NCBI GenBank assembly: GCA_031398325.1
Contig: JANNNB010000072.1
Span: 25,725 to 89,724 of the forward strand
Reading direction: 5' to 3'
Length of the DNA: 64,000 nucleotides
From: Sva-07 sp031398325
GTDB taxonomy: Bacteria; Actinomycetota; Acidimicrobiia; Acidimicrobiales; Ilumatobacteraceae
Each line of letters begins with the position of its first letter. The first letter of the stretch is position 1. Under the pieces are notes generated by a model. It saw only the letters and a list, made by a program, of their open reading frames with translations. It was not told where the DNA came from and searched no databases. The translations under genes and the position numbers were made by a program. Shown here one piece after another: positions 32,952 through 41,681 of this stretch.

Positions 32952-34967
32952 ATGTCCACGATCACGATTTCGCTCCCCGACGGTTCCGAGCGCGCACTCG
33001 AGGCGCCGGCGACCCCGCTCGACCTGGCCGCAGCGATCGGCTCCGGCCTCAAGAAGGCGGCGGTCGCGGCCACCGTCGATGGCAAGGAGACCGACCTGAC
33101 GGTTCCGCTGAGCGACGGCCAGGTGGTGTCGATCATCACCAGCAACACCGAGGAGGGACGTCACGTCCTCCGGCACTCCACGTCGCACGTCCTCGCCCAG
33201 GCGGTGACACAACTGTTCCCCGGTGCGAAATTCTCGATCGGACCCGCCATCGAGAACGGCTTCTACTACGACTTCGAACTTCCCGACGGCAAGACGTTCA
33301 GCGAGGACGACCTCGAGCGCATCGAAGCGCGCATGCGCGAGATCATGCGGGCCAACCAGCCGTTCACGCGTTCGGAGATGTCGATGAGCGAGGCGAAGGC
33401 CTTGTTCGCCGATCAGTCGTACAAGGTCGAGATCATCGAGAAGGTCGAGGCTGCGGCTGCGGCGAACGCCGGCAACGACGAGGCGGCGGCTGCCGGCATC
33501 GACGTGACGGAGGTGTCGGCCGACGGGGTCATCAGCGTGTACCGGAACAGCCCGGAGTTCGTCGACATGTGCGTCGGACCCCACGTGCCGTCGACCGGTC
33601 GGCTGGGCCATTTCAAGCTGCAGAAGGTCGCCGGCGCCTACTGGCGCGGGAACGAGAAGGGCCCGATGCTGCAGCGCATCTACGGCACGGCCTGGGAATC
33701 GAAGCAGGCGCTCGCCGATCATCTGCACCAATTGGAAGAAGCCGGCAAGCGCGATCATCGCAAGCTCGCGACGGAACTCGATCTGCTCAGCTTCCCGAGT
33801 CAACTCGGCGGCGGCCTCGCCGTGTGGCATCCGAAGGGCGCGATCATCCGCAAGCTCATGGAGGACTACAGCCGGTCGCGACACGAGAAGGGCGGCTACG
33901 ACTTCGTCTACACGCCCCACCTCGCGAACGGCAAGCTGTTCGAGACATCCGGACATCTCGCGTGGTACGCCGACGGCATGTACCCGCCGATGGAGATGGA
34001 CAACGGCACGTACTACATGAAGCCGATGAACTGCCCGATGCACTGTCTGATCTTCGACAGCAGGCAACGCAGCTATCGCGAGTTGCCGCTGCGGTTGTTC
34101 GAACTCGGCAACGTGTACCGCTACGAGCGCGCCGGAACACTGCACGGTCTGATGCGGATTCGCGGGTTCACCCAGGACGACAGCCACATCTACTGCACCA
34201 AGGAGCAGATGGCCGGCGAGGTCGCCAGTCTGCTCGACTTCGTACTGTCGGTGCTGCGGGCGTTCGGATTCGCCGAGTTCACCTTCAACCTGTCGACGAA
34301 GGACCCGAACAAGTACGTCGGCACTGACGAGATCTGGGAGGAGGCGACCGAAGCACTGCGCGACGCACTCGATCACCACGGGTTGCCCTACAAGATCAAA
34401 GAGGGCGATGCCGCGTTCTACGGTCCGAAGATCGACATCGACGTCCGCGACGCGATCGGTCGATCGTGGCAGCTGTCCACCATCCAGGCCGACTTCCAAC
34501 TGCCGGAGCGATTCGGGCTGGAGTACGTCGGTGCCGACAACGCCCGGCACCGCCCGATCATGTTGCACCGTGCCCTGTTCGGTTCCATCGAACGGTTCTT
34601 CGGCGTGCTGCTCGAACACTACGCCGGCGCGTTCCCGACCTGGTTGTCGCCGGTGCAGGTGAAGGTCCTGCCCGTGGCCGAGGCGCACGAGGAATATGCC
34701 GCCGAGGTGGTGTCGGCGCTCGCCGACGCCGGCATGCGGGTCGAGGTGGGTCATGCCGACGACGGGCTCGGCAAGCGGATCCGCACCGCGAAGATGGAGA
34801 AGATCCCGTACGTGCTCGTCGTCGGTGATGACGACGTCGACGCCCGTACCGTCGGCGTCAACCCGCGCGGTGGCGAGGTCTTGCGTGGCGTGCCGATGAC
34901 CCAGTTCGTCGCCGACCTGGAGGCCGAGATCGCCGACGCCGAAATCGTCGCACTCGACGCCGGATGA
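32952..34967 (+). CDS. thrS: Threonyl-tRNA synthetase
   Basis: Class II synthetase for tRNA-Thr, 671 residues. The N-terminal TGS domain starts ITISLPDGSERALE. The editing domain follows with LRHSTSHVLAQAV and GFYYDFELPDG. In the catalytic core MKPMNCPMHCLIF supplies the zinc cysteine, RLFELGNVYRYE is motif 2, and APIGS-like motif 3 is represented by NARHRPIMLHRALFGSIERF. The anticodon domain contains VKVLPVAE. It heads the phosphatidylinositol mannoside gene run, as in mycobacteria. Confidence 0.96.
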   Translation: MSTITISLPDGSERALEAPATPLDLAAAIGSGLKKAAVAATVDGKETDLTVPLSDGQVVSIITSNTEEGRHVLRHSTSHVLAQAVTQLFPGAKFSIGPAIENGFYYDFELPDGKTFSEDDLERIEARMREIMRANQPFTRSEMSMSEAKALFADQSYKVEIIEKVEAAAAANAGNDEAAAAGIDVTEVSADGVISVYRNSPEFVDMCVGPHVPSTGRLGHFKLQKVAGAYWRGNEKGPMLQRIYGTAWESKQALADHLHQLEEAGKRDHRKLATELDLLSFPSQLGGGLAVWHPKGAIIRKLMEDYSRSRHEKGGYDFVYTPHLANGKLFETSGHLAWYADGMYPPMEMDNGTYYMKPMNCPMHCLIFDSRQRSYRELPLRLFELGNVYRYERAGTLHGLMRIRGFTQDDSHIYCTKEQMAGEVASLLDFVLSVLRAFGFAEFTFNLSTKDPNKYVGTDEIWEEATEALRDALDHHGLPYKIKEGDAAFYGPKIDIDVRDAIGRSWQLSTIQADFQLPERFGLEYVGADNARHRPIMLHRALFGSIERFFGVLLEHYAGAFPTWLSPVQVKVLPVAEAHEEYAAEVVSALADAGMRVEVGHADDGLGKRIRTAKMEKIPYVLVVGDDDVDARTVGVNPRGGEVLRGVPMTQFVADLEAEIADAEIVALDAG

Positions 34968-35001
34968 TCGAGAACCAGATGATCGAGCACCGATGATCGA
35001 G
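34963..35001 (+). repeat. 14-15 bp tandem repeat across the thrS stop and HIT start
   Basis: GATGATCGAGAACCA (34963-34977), GATGATCGAGCACC (34978-34991) and GATGATCGAG (34992-35001). The first copy contains the thrS stop in an ATGA overlap; the third contains the ATG used for the HIT gene. Confidence 0.85.
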
Positions 35002-35526
35002 CAGTTGTGGTCGGGCTGGCGGTCGGCCTACGTGGCAGGTGAGGCCGTCGACACGCGTGCGGCGTTCGACTCGGGTGCCGGGTCGGCGAGCGTGTTCACG
35101 CAGCTGCTCGCGTCCGGACTGTCCGACGACGAGACCCACATCGTGCACCGGGGGCAGCGATGCTTCGCGATCATGAACGCGTACCCGTACACGATTGGAC
35201 ACCTCATCGTGCTGCCGTACCGGGAGGTCGCCGACCTGCTCGACCTCGAACCCGCCGAGGCCACCGAACTCTGGGCCACGGTGACCACCGCCGTCGCCGC
35301 CGTCCGGCTCGCGTTCCGGCCCGACGGCGTCAACGTCGGTGTCAATCTCGGACGGGCGTCGGGTGGATCGGTGCCGACACACCTGCACGTGCACGTCGTC
35401 CCTCGATGGACCGGCGACACGAACTTCATGGCCTCGACCGCCAACACGCAGACGATCCCGGAGAGCCTGATGGTCTCGGCGAGCAAAGTCCGCGACGCCT
35501 GGCCGGCTGCCGGACCTGCCTCGTAG
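34993..35526 (+). CDS. HIT-family AP4A phosphorylase-like protein
   Basis: Histidine-triad nucleotide hydrolase/phosphorylase of 177 residues, resembling mycobacterial Rv2613c, an AP4A phosphorylase. The active site is HLHVHVVPRW with the flanking NLGRASGGSVPTH and GDTNFM typical of that subgroup. RCFAIMNAYPYTIGHLIVLPYR is the conserved N-terminal nucleotide pocket. The start ATG is the third copy of a duplicated ATGATCGAG element. Its place between thrS and pgsA matches the mycobacterial order. Confidence 0.9.
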   Translation: MIEQLWSGWRSAYVAGEAVDTRAAFDSGAGSASVFTQLLASGLSDDETHIVHRGQRCFAIMNAYPYTIGHLIVLPYREVADLLDLEPAEATELWATVTTAVAAVRLAFRPDGVNVGVNLGRASGGSVPTHLHVHVVPRWTGDTNFMASTANTQTIPESLMVSASKVRDAWPAAGPAS

Positions 35527-35538
35527 GCTTGACGACCG

Positions 35539-36042
35539 ATGACCGACGACGTACGCGACGAGCTGCCCGACGATCTGAACCCGGCCGGGTTCGTCGGTCC
35601 GTACCAGTTCCCCGACAACAGTCGCCGTCGCTGGCCAGGGGTCATCTACCTGGTCGTCGCCGCACTGTGTGTGATCGTCTACTTCGGTTGGAACGACTCG
35701 GCGGTCGTGAACGGCGGCTGGCTGCTCGCAGCCGGTCTGCTGACGGTCGCCGCCATCATCTCGATCACCTCCGGGTGGCGGATGCGCGTCGACGAGACCG
35801 AAGCGCTCGTTGCTGCGCAGGGTGCGGTCGGCTTCCCGATCGGCCACGCGTCGGCGCAACAGGTGTGGCGTGGCCTCCGCAGTCGGCCGACGTGGCGGGT
35901 GCTCTGCTATTCCGCCGAGGACCCGCCGGCACAGCGCGGCCTCGTCCTCGTCGATGCCGTCGACGGTGGCGTGGTCCAGTTCTTCGTCGAGGCCAACCCC
36001 GAAGTCGCTTCGGTCGCCGCCGAAGCGCCGGCTGCCACTTGA
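35539..36042 (+). CDS. Small membrane protein of unknown function
   Basis: 167 residues, not recognised as a known family. A hydrophilic N-terminus (DELPDDLNPAGFVGPYQFPD) is followed by two membrane spans, roughly WPGVIYLVVAALCVIVYFGW and GGWLLAAGLLTVAAIISI. The C-terminal 80 residues are soluble with a mixed alpha/beta look (QQVWRGLRSRPTWRVLCYSAE). A TAGGCT hexamer ends 9 bases before the ATG. It sits between the HIT protein and PI-phosphate synthase, so a link to phosphoinositide lipids is possible by context only. Confidence 0.65.
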   Translation: MTDDVRDELPDDLNPAGFVGPYQFPDNSRRRWPGVIYLVVAALCVIVYFGWNDSAVVNGGWLLAAGLLTVAAIISITSGWRMRVDETEALVAAQGAVGFPIGHASAQQVWRGLRSRPTWRVLCYSAEDPPAQRGLVLVDAVDGGVVQFFVEANPEVASVAAEAPAAT

Positions 36043-36045
36043 GCT

Positions 36046-36076
36046 CCCCGCCCGTCCATCGCCCCGCCCGTCCATC
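36046..36076 (+). repeat. 16 bp tandem repeat after the membrane protein gene
   Basis: CCCCGCCCGTCCATC occurs at 36046-36060 and 36062-36076, separated by one base. A degraded third copy (CGCCCGTGCC) follows. It starts 3 bases after the upstream stop codon. Confidence 0.85.
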
Positions 36077-36125
36077 TCTTCGCCCGTGCCTTCAGCGCGT
36101 CCCCTCGAAGCGGGTCGGGGTGGGA

Positions 36126-36131
36126 TAGCGT
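36126..36131 (+). promoter_or_regulatory. Candidate -10 element for pgsA
   Basis: TAGCGT ends 7 bases before the ATG at 36139. Confidence 0.4.
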
Positions 36132-36138
36132 CGGATCG

Positions 36139-36825
36139 ATGTTCGACGGCAAGTTCCGGACTCCGGTCGACCGGGCGGTGAAGCCGATCGGCAACCTGCT
36201 CCGCAAGACCGGTCTCACGCCCGACCATCTGACGGTGCTCGGATTGCTGGTCGGCATCGGCGCGGCGGTTGCGATCGGGATGGAGCAACTTCGCATCGGC
36301 CTGTTGCTCGTGATCCTGGCGGCGCTGCCGGACCTGCTCGACGGAGCGCTCGCCAAGGCGCAGAACACCTCGAGCCAACGCGGCGCGTTCTTCGATTCGA
36401 CCGTCGATCGCATCACCGACTCGCTCCTACTCGGCGGCATCGCCTGGTATCTCGCGAGCACCGAGTCGGCCCACATGTCGATTCTCCCGTTCGCCGTTGC
36501 ATCGGTGTCCGCGCTCATCAGTTATCAGCGGGCGAAGGCCGAGTCGCTCGGTATCGAGGCCAAGGGTGGCCTCATGGAGCGAGCCGAGCGAATCATTGCG
36601 ATCTGCGTCGGTCTGCTGTTCGAGCCGCTCCTGATTCCGATCCTGTGGATCATGCTGGTGCTGACTTCGATCACGGCGATCCAGCGATTCGTGAAGGTAT
36701 GGAAGCAGGCAGCCGTCGCACCCGTGACCGCTGCTCGCATCGAGATGCGACGGTCACGGCGCCAGAGTCGACGCGTCGCGCGCACCGAGCGCCGGCGCAC
36801 CCGAGTCCCCCGCCGTCGTCCGTGA
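36139..36825 (+). CDS. pgsA: Phosphatidylinositol phosphate synthase (CDP-alcohol phosphatidyltransferase)
   Basis: Membrane enzyme that joins CDP-diacylglycerol and inositol 1-phosphate, the entry to phosphatidylinositol and its mannosides. It has 228 residues with about six spans. The CDP-alcohol phosphatidyltransferase motif is DLLDGALAKAQ...RGAFFDSTVDR, with the four aspartates in place and lysine where arginine is common. GLTPDHLTVLG, ISYQRAKAESLG and GGLMERAERII match mycobacterial PgsA1. The last 40 residues are strongly basic. The stop overlaps the next GTG (GTGA). Confidence 0.9.
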   Translation: MFDGKFRTPVDRAVKPIGNLLRKTGLTPDHLTVLGLLVGIGAAVAIGMEQLRIGLLLVILAALPDLLDGALAKAQNTSSQRGAFFDSTVDRITDSLLLGGIAWYLASTESAHMSILPFAVASVSALISYQRAKAESLGIEAKGGLMERAERIIAICVGLLFEPLLIPILWIMLVLTSITAIQRFVKVWKQAAVAPVTAARIEMRRSRRQSRRVARTERRRTRVPRRRP

Positions 36826-37739
36826 CACGCGCCAGCGACGTCCTGACGACGTCGACCTATCGGGTCGGAGCGATGGCCGCCCAGGCGATGCCAGGGATCG
36901 TTGCCGCCGGACTGGCCAGCCCGTTGGCGTTCGGTGCCAACGTCGCCAGCCCGCAGCGCAGGGCGATGATCGAACGACACCTGCGTCGGGTCGATCCATC
37001 ACTCGGTGGGATCCGGCTGCGCCGCGGCGTGCAGCAGGCCTTCGACTCGTACGCCAAGTACTGGCTGGAGAGCTTCCGTCTGCCCAACCTCTCCAAGCGC
37101 GCCGTGGCCGCCGGGTTCAGCGAGGAGGGCTACGAGGAGAACATCGTCGGAGGGCTGAAAGCCGGCAACGGGGTGATCATCGCGTTGCCGCACCTCGGGG
37201 GCTGGGAGTGGGCGGGTCGATGGATCGCCGACCGTGGCCACCCGATCACGGTCGTCGTCGAGCGGATCGAGCCACCCGAGCTCTTTGAGTGGTTCGTCGA
37301 CCTGCGATCCAAGCTCGGCATGACGGTGGTGCCCCTCGGGCCCGAAGCGGCGACCACTGTGATGAAGGCACTGCGCGACAACCACATCGTGTGCCTGGTG
37401 TCGGACCGTGACCTCATGGGCGGCGGCCCGTCGGTCGACTTCTTCGGTGAGCGCACGACCCTCCCCGGTGGTGCGGCGACCCTGGCGTTCCGGACCGGCG
37501 CCCCGATCATCCCGACAGGCGTCTACTTCACCAACCGCGTCGACGGCCACTTCGCCTGGGTCAAACCCCCGATCCCCGTGGTCCGCGAGTCGAAGCGCCT
37601 ACGTGAGGACGTCGATCGTGTGACACAGCTCGTGGCCTACGAGTTGGAGAGCCTGATCCGCCAGGCCCCGTTCCAGTGGCATCTGTTCCAGCCGAACTGG
37701 CCGTCAGACCCCGGGTACGAGCACCATCCGATCGGGTGA
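36822..37739 (+). CDS. Phosphatidylinositol mannoside acyltransferase-like (HtrB/PatA family)
   Basis: Member of the lipid A biosynthesis acyltransferase (HtrB) superfamily. In mycobacteria the gene in this slot (Rv2611c, PatA) acylates the mannose of PIM. The GTG at 36822 overlaps the pgsA stop and gives 305 residues. The catalytic HxxxxxE pattern is in LPHLGGWEWAGRW. LVSDRDLMGGGPSVDFFGE, GAATLAFRTGAPIIP and QWHLFQPNWP are further conserved blocks. It is a peripheral membrane enzyme by family. Function follows from context and superfamily. Confidence 0.87.
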   Translation: MTRASDVLTTSTYRVGAMAAQAMPGIVAAGLASPLAFGANVASPQRRAMIERHLRRVDPSLGGIRLRRGVQQAFDSYAKYWLESFRLPNLSKRAVAAGFSEEGYEENIVGGLKAGNGVIIALPHLGGWEWAGRWIADRGHPITVVVERIEPPELFEWFVDLRSKLGMTVVPLGPEAATTVMKALRDNHIVCLVSDRDLMGGGPSVDFFGERTTLPGGAATLAFRTGAPIIPTGVYFTNRVDGHFAWVKPPIPVVRESKRLREDVDRVTQLVAYELESLIRQAPFQWHLFQPNWPSDPGYEHHPIG

Positions 37740-37857
37740 GTCGGCCCACGAGGTCCGCACGATCTCAGGTCGTGGGGGGATTCGTCACACAGGCGGCGTT
37801 CAACATGTCGCGCGCCGGTGCCGATGAATTGCCATCGACCACGCATTTCTGCATTCG

Positions 37858-40506
37858 ATGTCGAGTCGCGCTCGCGCGCTCGTCGGACTGGCTGGCGCCT
37901 TGGCGTTGGTCTACTTCCTGCTGCCCCCTGGCACCGGGCCCGAATCGATCAGGGTGATCGCGCCGGCGATCGGCGTGGGCGCAGTCTTGATGGGTATCGC
38001 CACCTATCAGCCGCCACGGACGTTGCCGTGGGCACTGATGGCGATCGCCCTCGGTTGTCTCGCCGCGTCGAACGTGGTCTGGTCGACCCTCTATTTCGCC
38101 TCGAACGAGACGTTCCCGTCGATCGCCGGCGTCTTCCACGTCGCCGCCGCGGTGCTCCTCGTCCTCGCGACGGCACTCCTCGGGCACGACACCGCTGAGG
38201 AGGATTCGCTCAGCAGTATCGAGACCTTGATCGTCAGCGTCGCCGTCGGCGTCGGCGTCTGGCTCATCGTGATCGAACCGTTCCTGAACGATCGGGAGGT
38301 GCCGCTCGGCGATCGCGTGTGGGCGGTCATCGTGCCGCTCATCGACGCGTTGGCGTTGGCGATCGCGATTCGCACCGTCATCCAGGTGCGTTTCCGGTAC
38401 CCGTCCGCCGTCCTGGTCGCGGTGGGCCTCGGGATGCAGCTCACGGCCGACACGAGCCGCAGTGTCCAGGAACTGCGCGATACGTTCGGTCCGGGTGGTC
38501 TCGCCGCCGCACTGTCCGTTGCGGCGCCGCTGGTGCTGGCTGCGTCGGCGCTCGACCCCACCATGGCCCTCACCCATTCGCCCGATGGTGAGCGCGCCGC
38601 GGTCGGGTTCGGCCGGGTCGTCTGGCTCAGCGTTGCCGCGCTGACGCCGCTCACGGTGCTGCTCGCGTTGACGCTGACCGATCTCGGCAGCCAGTCGACG
38701 CGGATCGTCGCGGCGCTGTGTGCGGTCGTGGTCGTGGTGCTCGCCCTCGCCCGGATGTGGGGGCTCGTCGCGCGGGTGCGCGAACTCACCGAGCGTCAGG
38801 GACAAGACCGGCTGGCCGCGATGGTCGAACACTCGAGCGACGTGGTGATGCTCGTGAACGCGTATGGACAGATCCAGTACGCCAGCCCGGGGCTCATCAG
38901 CACGCTGGGTCACCGTGGCGACGACTGGATCGGCCGGCCCCTCATCGATCTCGTGGCGAGCGACGATCGCGATGCATCGGCGGTGGAGTTGAAGCGAGTG
39001 GTGAGCCTCGGACCAGGCAGCACGGTCAAGTTCGAGGTCAGCCTGGTTCGTGTCGATGGCCAGCGGCGCCGGATGGAGGCGACGATTGCCAATCTGCTCG
39101 GTGGGGAAGCGGTCGACGGGATGGTGGCGACGTTCCGGGACGTGACCGAGCAGCGCAATCTCGAGCGTCAGCTCAGTCACCGGGCGTTCCACGACGAGCT
39201 CACCGGTCTCGCCAACCGGGCGCTGTTCCTCGATCGGATGGACCACGCCCTGCGCGTCGCCCGTCCGGAAACCGATCCGCTCGTCGTGTTGTTCGTCGAC
39301 CTCGACGACTTCAAGTCGGTCAACGACGCGCTCGGCCACGGCGTCGGAGACCAGCTGCTGCGTGCGATCGCAGATCGCATCCGACGGGTCGCATCGACGG
39401 GCGACACGCCCGCCCGGCTCGGTGGTGACGAGTTCGCCATCCTGCTCGAGGACCGCGGTGGCGTCGATCGCGCCATCGACGTCGCGGAGAACCTGCTCCG
39501 GCTCCTGCGTGAGCCGGTGTCGCTGGCCGGATACGAACTGGCCGTCCTCGCCAGCGTCGGCGTCGCCGTTGCCTCTCCCGGTATGACGACGTCCGGGCTC
39601 CTGCGCGACGCCGACATCGCCATGTACGAGGCCAAGCGAGCGGGCAAGAGCCAGATCAAGATCTTCGACCCTGCGATGCGGCTCACCGCGACCCGACACC
39701 TCGAGTTCCGCAGCGAGCTCGGCCTCGCCATCGAGCGGAACCAGATGCGGATCATGTTCCAGCCGATGATCGACCTCCTCAACGGTCAGGTCGTCGGTGC
39801 CGAGGCGCTCATTCGGTGGGATCATCCCGTTCGTGGCGAGGTGTCGCCGATGGAGTTCATCCCGATCGCAGAACGAGCAGGGCTCATCGGACCGATCGGG
39901 GAGTGGGTGCTGAACGAGAGCTTCCGTCACGCAGTCCGCTGGCAGGACAGTGGCCAGCGCTACGTGAGCGTGAACGTTTCGGCGATCCAGATCCGCCAAT
40001 CCGAGTTCGTCACGCAGGTTCGTGATGCGTTGCAGCGACACCGTCTTGATCCGTCGCTCGTCATGCTGGAGATCACCGAGACCATGTTCGTGGAGGAGGT
40101 GGAATCGGCAAACGGGAATCTGGACGAACTCCGATCCCTGGGGATCCGGATCGCGATCGACGACTTCGGCACCGGCTACTGCTCGCTGTCGTACCTCCAG
40201 CGGTTCCCGGTCGACGTGGTCAAGATCGACCGTCGGTTCGTCGAGGAACTCGGAGATCAGCAGAAGAGCTCTACGCTCGCGAAGATGATCCTGCAGATGA
40301 CGTCGGCACTCGGGGTGACGAGCGTCGCGGAAGGTATCGAGCGGCCGGCACAGTTGAACGAGTTGCGCTCGCTCGGTTGCGACATCGGCCAGGGGTACCT
40401 GCTGGCGCGACCGATGGCAGCAGCTGAACTGGATCGGCGGCTCGGCGTCGCACCCGGCGCGGTGAGCGGCTCGTCTGCATTCACGAGTGTCTCCGAACAG
40501 CTGTGA
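37858..40506 (+). CDS. Membrane PAS-GGDEF-EAL protein (c-di-GMP turnover)
   Basis: 882 residues combining synthesis and breakdown domains for cyclic di-GMP. Residues 1-310 are hydrophobic with about eight to nine spans and no known sensor name. A PAS domain follows (about 320-430: MVEHSSDVVMLVNAYGQIQYASPG split by a few residues). The GGDEF domain has the intact RLGGDEF (522-526) but no RxxD inhibitory site before it. The EAL domain starts at E649-A-L and keeps NVSA, ITETMF, DDFGTGY, KIDRRF, VAEGIE and QGYLLARP, so catalysis is likely. It sits between the PatA-like gene and pimA, whose GTG overlaps its stop. Confidence 0.9.
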   Translation: MSSRARALVGLAGALALVYFLLPPGTGPESIRVIAPAIGVGAVLMGIATYQPPRTLPWALMAIALGCLAASNVVWSTLYFASNETFPSIAGVFHVAAAVLLVLATALLGHDTAEEDSLSSIETLIVSVAVGVGVWLIVIEPFLNDREVPLGDRVWAVIVPLIDALALAIAIRTVIQVRFRYPSAVLVAVGLGMQLTADTSRSVQELRDTFGPGGLAAALSVAAPLVLAASALDPTMALTHSPDGERAAVGFGRVVWLSVAALTPLTVLLALTLTDLGSQSTRIVAALCAVVVVVLALARMWGLVARVRELTERQGQDRLAAMVEHSSDVVMLVNAYGQIQYASPGLISTLGHRGDDWIGRPLIDLVASDDRDASAVELKRVVSLGPGSTVKFEVSLVRVDGQRRRMEATIANLLGGEAVDGMVATFRDVTEQRNLERQLSHRAFHDELTGLANRALFLDRMDHALRVARPETDPLVVLFVDLDDFKSVNDALGHGVGDQLLRAIADRIRRVASTGDTPARLGGDEFAILLEDRGGVDRAIDVAENLLRLLREPVSLAGYELAVLASVGVAVASPGMTTSGLLRDADIAMYEAKRAGKSQIKIFDPAMRLTATRHLEFRSELGLAIERNQMRIMFQPMIDLLNGQVVGAEALIRWDHPVRGEVSPMEFIPIAERAGLIGPIGEWVLNESFRHAVRWQDSGQRYVSVNVSAIQIRQSEFVTQVRDALQRHRLDPSLVMLEITETMFVEEVESANGNLDELRSLGIRIAIDDFGTGYCSLSYLQRFPVDVVKIDRRFVEELGDQQKSSTLAKMILQMTSALGVTSVAEGIERPAQLNELRSLGCDIGQGYLLARPMAAAELDRRLGVAPGAVSGSSAFTSVSEQL

Positions 40507-41624
40507 AGGGACGCACGCTGCGCATCGGGCTGATCAGCCCGTACAGCCTCACCGTGCCCGGAGGGGTGCAGGCCCAGGTGCTCGGGTTGGCCCGTGAGCT
40601 CCGCCAGCGCGGGCACGAGGCCCGTGTGCTCGGCCCGTGTGACGGTCCTCCGCCGGAGAGTTTCGTCACCCCGCTCGGAAACTCGCTACCCACGGCGGCG
40701 AACGGCTCGATGGCGCCGCTTGCGCCGGATGCCTCGGCGGCCCTGCGGACGATTCGGGCCCTCAACGACGAGGAGTTCGACGTGATCCACCTGCACGAGC
40801 CGATGGCGCCCGGCATCACCATGACCGCACTGCTGGTGCATCGTGCGCCGACGGTCGGGACGTTCCACGCAGCCGGGATCTCCGCCGGCTACCGGGCCCT
40901 CCGCCCGGCGTTGCGCCGGGTCGCCACGAGGCTCGATCATCGAGTCGTCGTGTCGAAGGATGCCCTCGAACTGGTGCAGCAGCACATCGGCGGCACCTAC
41001 GACGTGCTGTTCAACGGGGTCGATCTCGATGCGATCCGATCTGCCACGCCGCTCGTCGGTCACCCGCCGTTCGGCGCAGCCGGTCATGTTCCGACGATCT
41101 TCTTCTGCGGGCGACACGAGGACCGCAAGGGGCTGGCGGTGCTGCTGCAGGCGGTCGAGCAGATGCCGGAGACGGGCGCCGGACCGGTGGCGGTGTGGGT
41201 GGCGAGCAACGGCCCGGAGACGGCCACCCTGATGGCCCGCCACCGACCGAACACCAACATCGTCTGGCTCGGTCGGATCTCGGAAGCCGAGAAGTTCAGT
41301 CGACTCCGGTCGTGTGACGTGTTCTGTGCGCCGTCGCTCGGTGGCGAATCCTTCGGGGTGGTACTGATCGAGGCAATGGCCGCAGGTGCCACGGTCGTCG
41401 CCAGCGCCCTCGACGGATATCGCAACGTCGCCACCGATGGCGTCGATTCCGTGCTGGTGCCACCCGGCGATGTCGCCGCCCTCGCATCGGCGCTGGGCCG
41501 AGTGCTCGGCGACCCGACGGGCGCTGCTGGCCTCCGAGCTGCTGCCAATCTGCGCGCCGAGGACTTCGCGATGTCGAAGTTGGCCGATCACTATCTGGAG
41601 ATCTACGAACGCCTGATCGCGTGA
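40503..41624 (+). CDS. pimA: Phosphatidylinositol alpha-mannosyltransferase PimA-like
   Basis: GT4-family (GT-B) glycosyltransferase that adds the first mannose to phosphatidylinositol on the cytoplasmic face. The GTG at 40503 overlaps the GGDEF-EAL stop and gives 373 residues. RIGLISPYSLTVPGGVQAQVLGLA matches the PimA N-terminus in pieces, followed by HLHEPMAPG and GTFHAAG. The donor-binding side has FCGRHEDRKGLAVLLQA and PSLGGESFGVVLIEAMAAG, where the E-x7-E pattern is complete. The neighbourhood (pgsA, PatA-like) supports PimA over another GT4 enzyme. Confidence 0.9.
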   Translation: MKGRTLRIGLISPYSLTVPGGVQAQVLGLARELRQRGHEARVLGPCDGPPPESFVTPLGNSLPTAANGSMAPLAPDASAALRTIRALNDEEFDVIHLHEPMAPGITMTALLVHRAPTVGTFHAAGISAGYRALRPALRRVATRLDHRVVVSKDALELVQQHIGGTYDVLFNGVDLDAIRSATPLVGHPPFGAAGHVPTIFFCGRHEDRKGLAVLLQAVEQMPETGAGPVAVWVASNGPETATLMARHRPNTNIVWLGRISEAEKFSRLRSCDVFCAPSLGGESFGVVLIEAMAAGATVVASALDGYRNVATDGVDSVLVPPGDVAALASALGRVLGDPTGAAGLRAAANLRAEDFAMSKLADHYLEIYERLIA

Positions 41625-41668
41625 CTCGCGCCCGGTCGCCCATCCTCGGTTGGCGCGGAGCGAGGCCG

Positions 41669-41674
41669 TAGGCT
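41669..41674 (+). promoter_or_regulatory. Candidate -10 element for lemA
   Basis: TAGGCT ends 7 bases before the ATG at 41682. Confidence 0.4.
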
Positions 41675-41681
41675 TGCCCGC

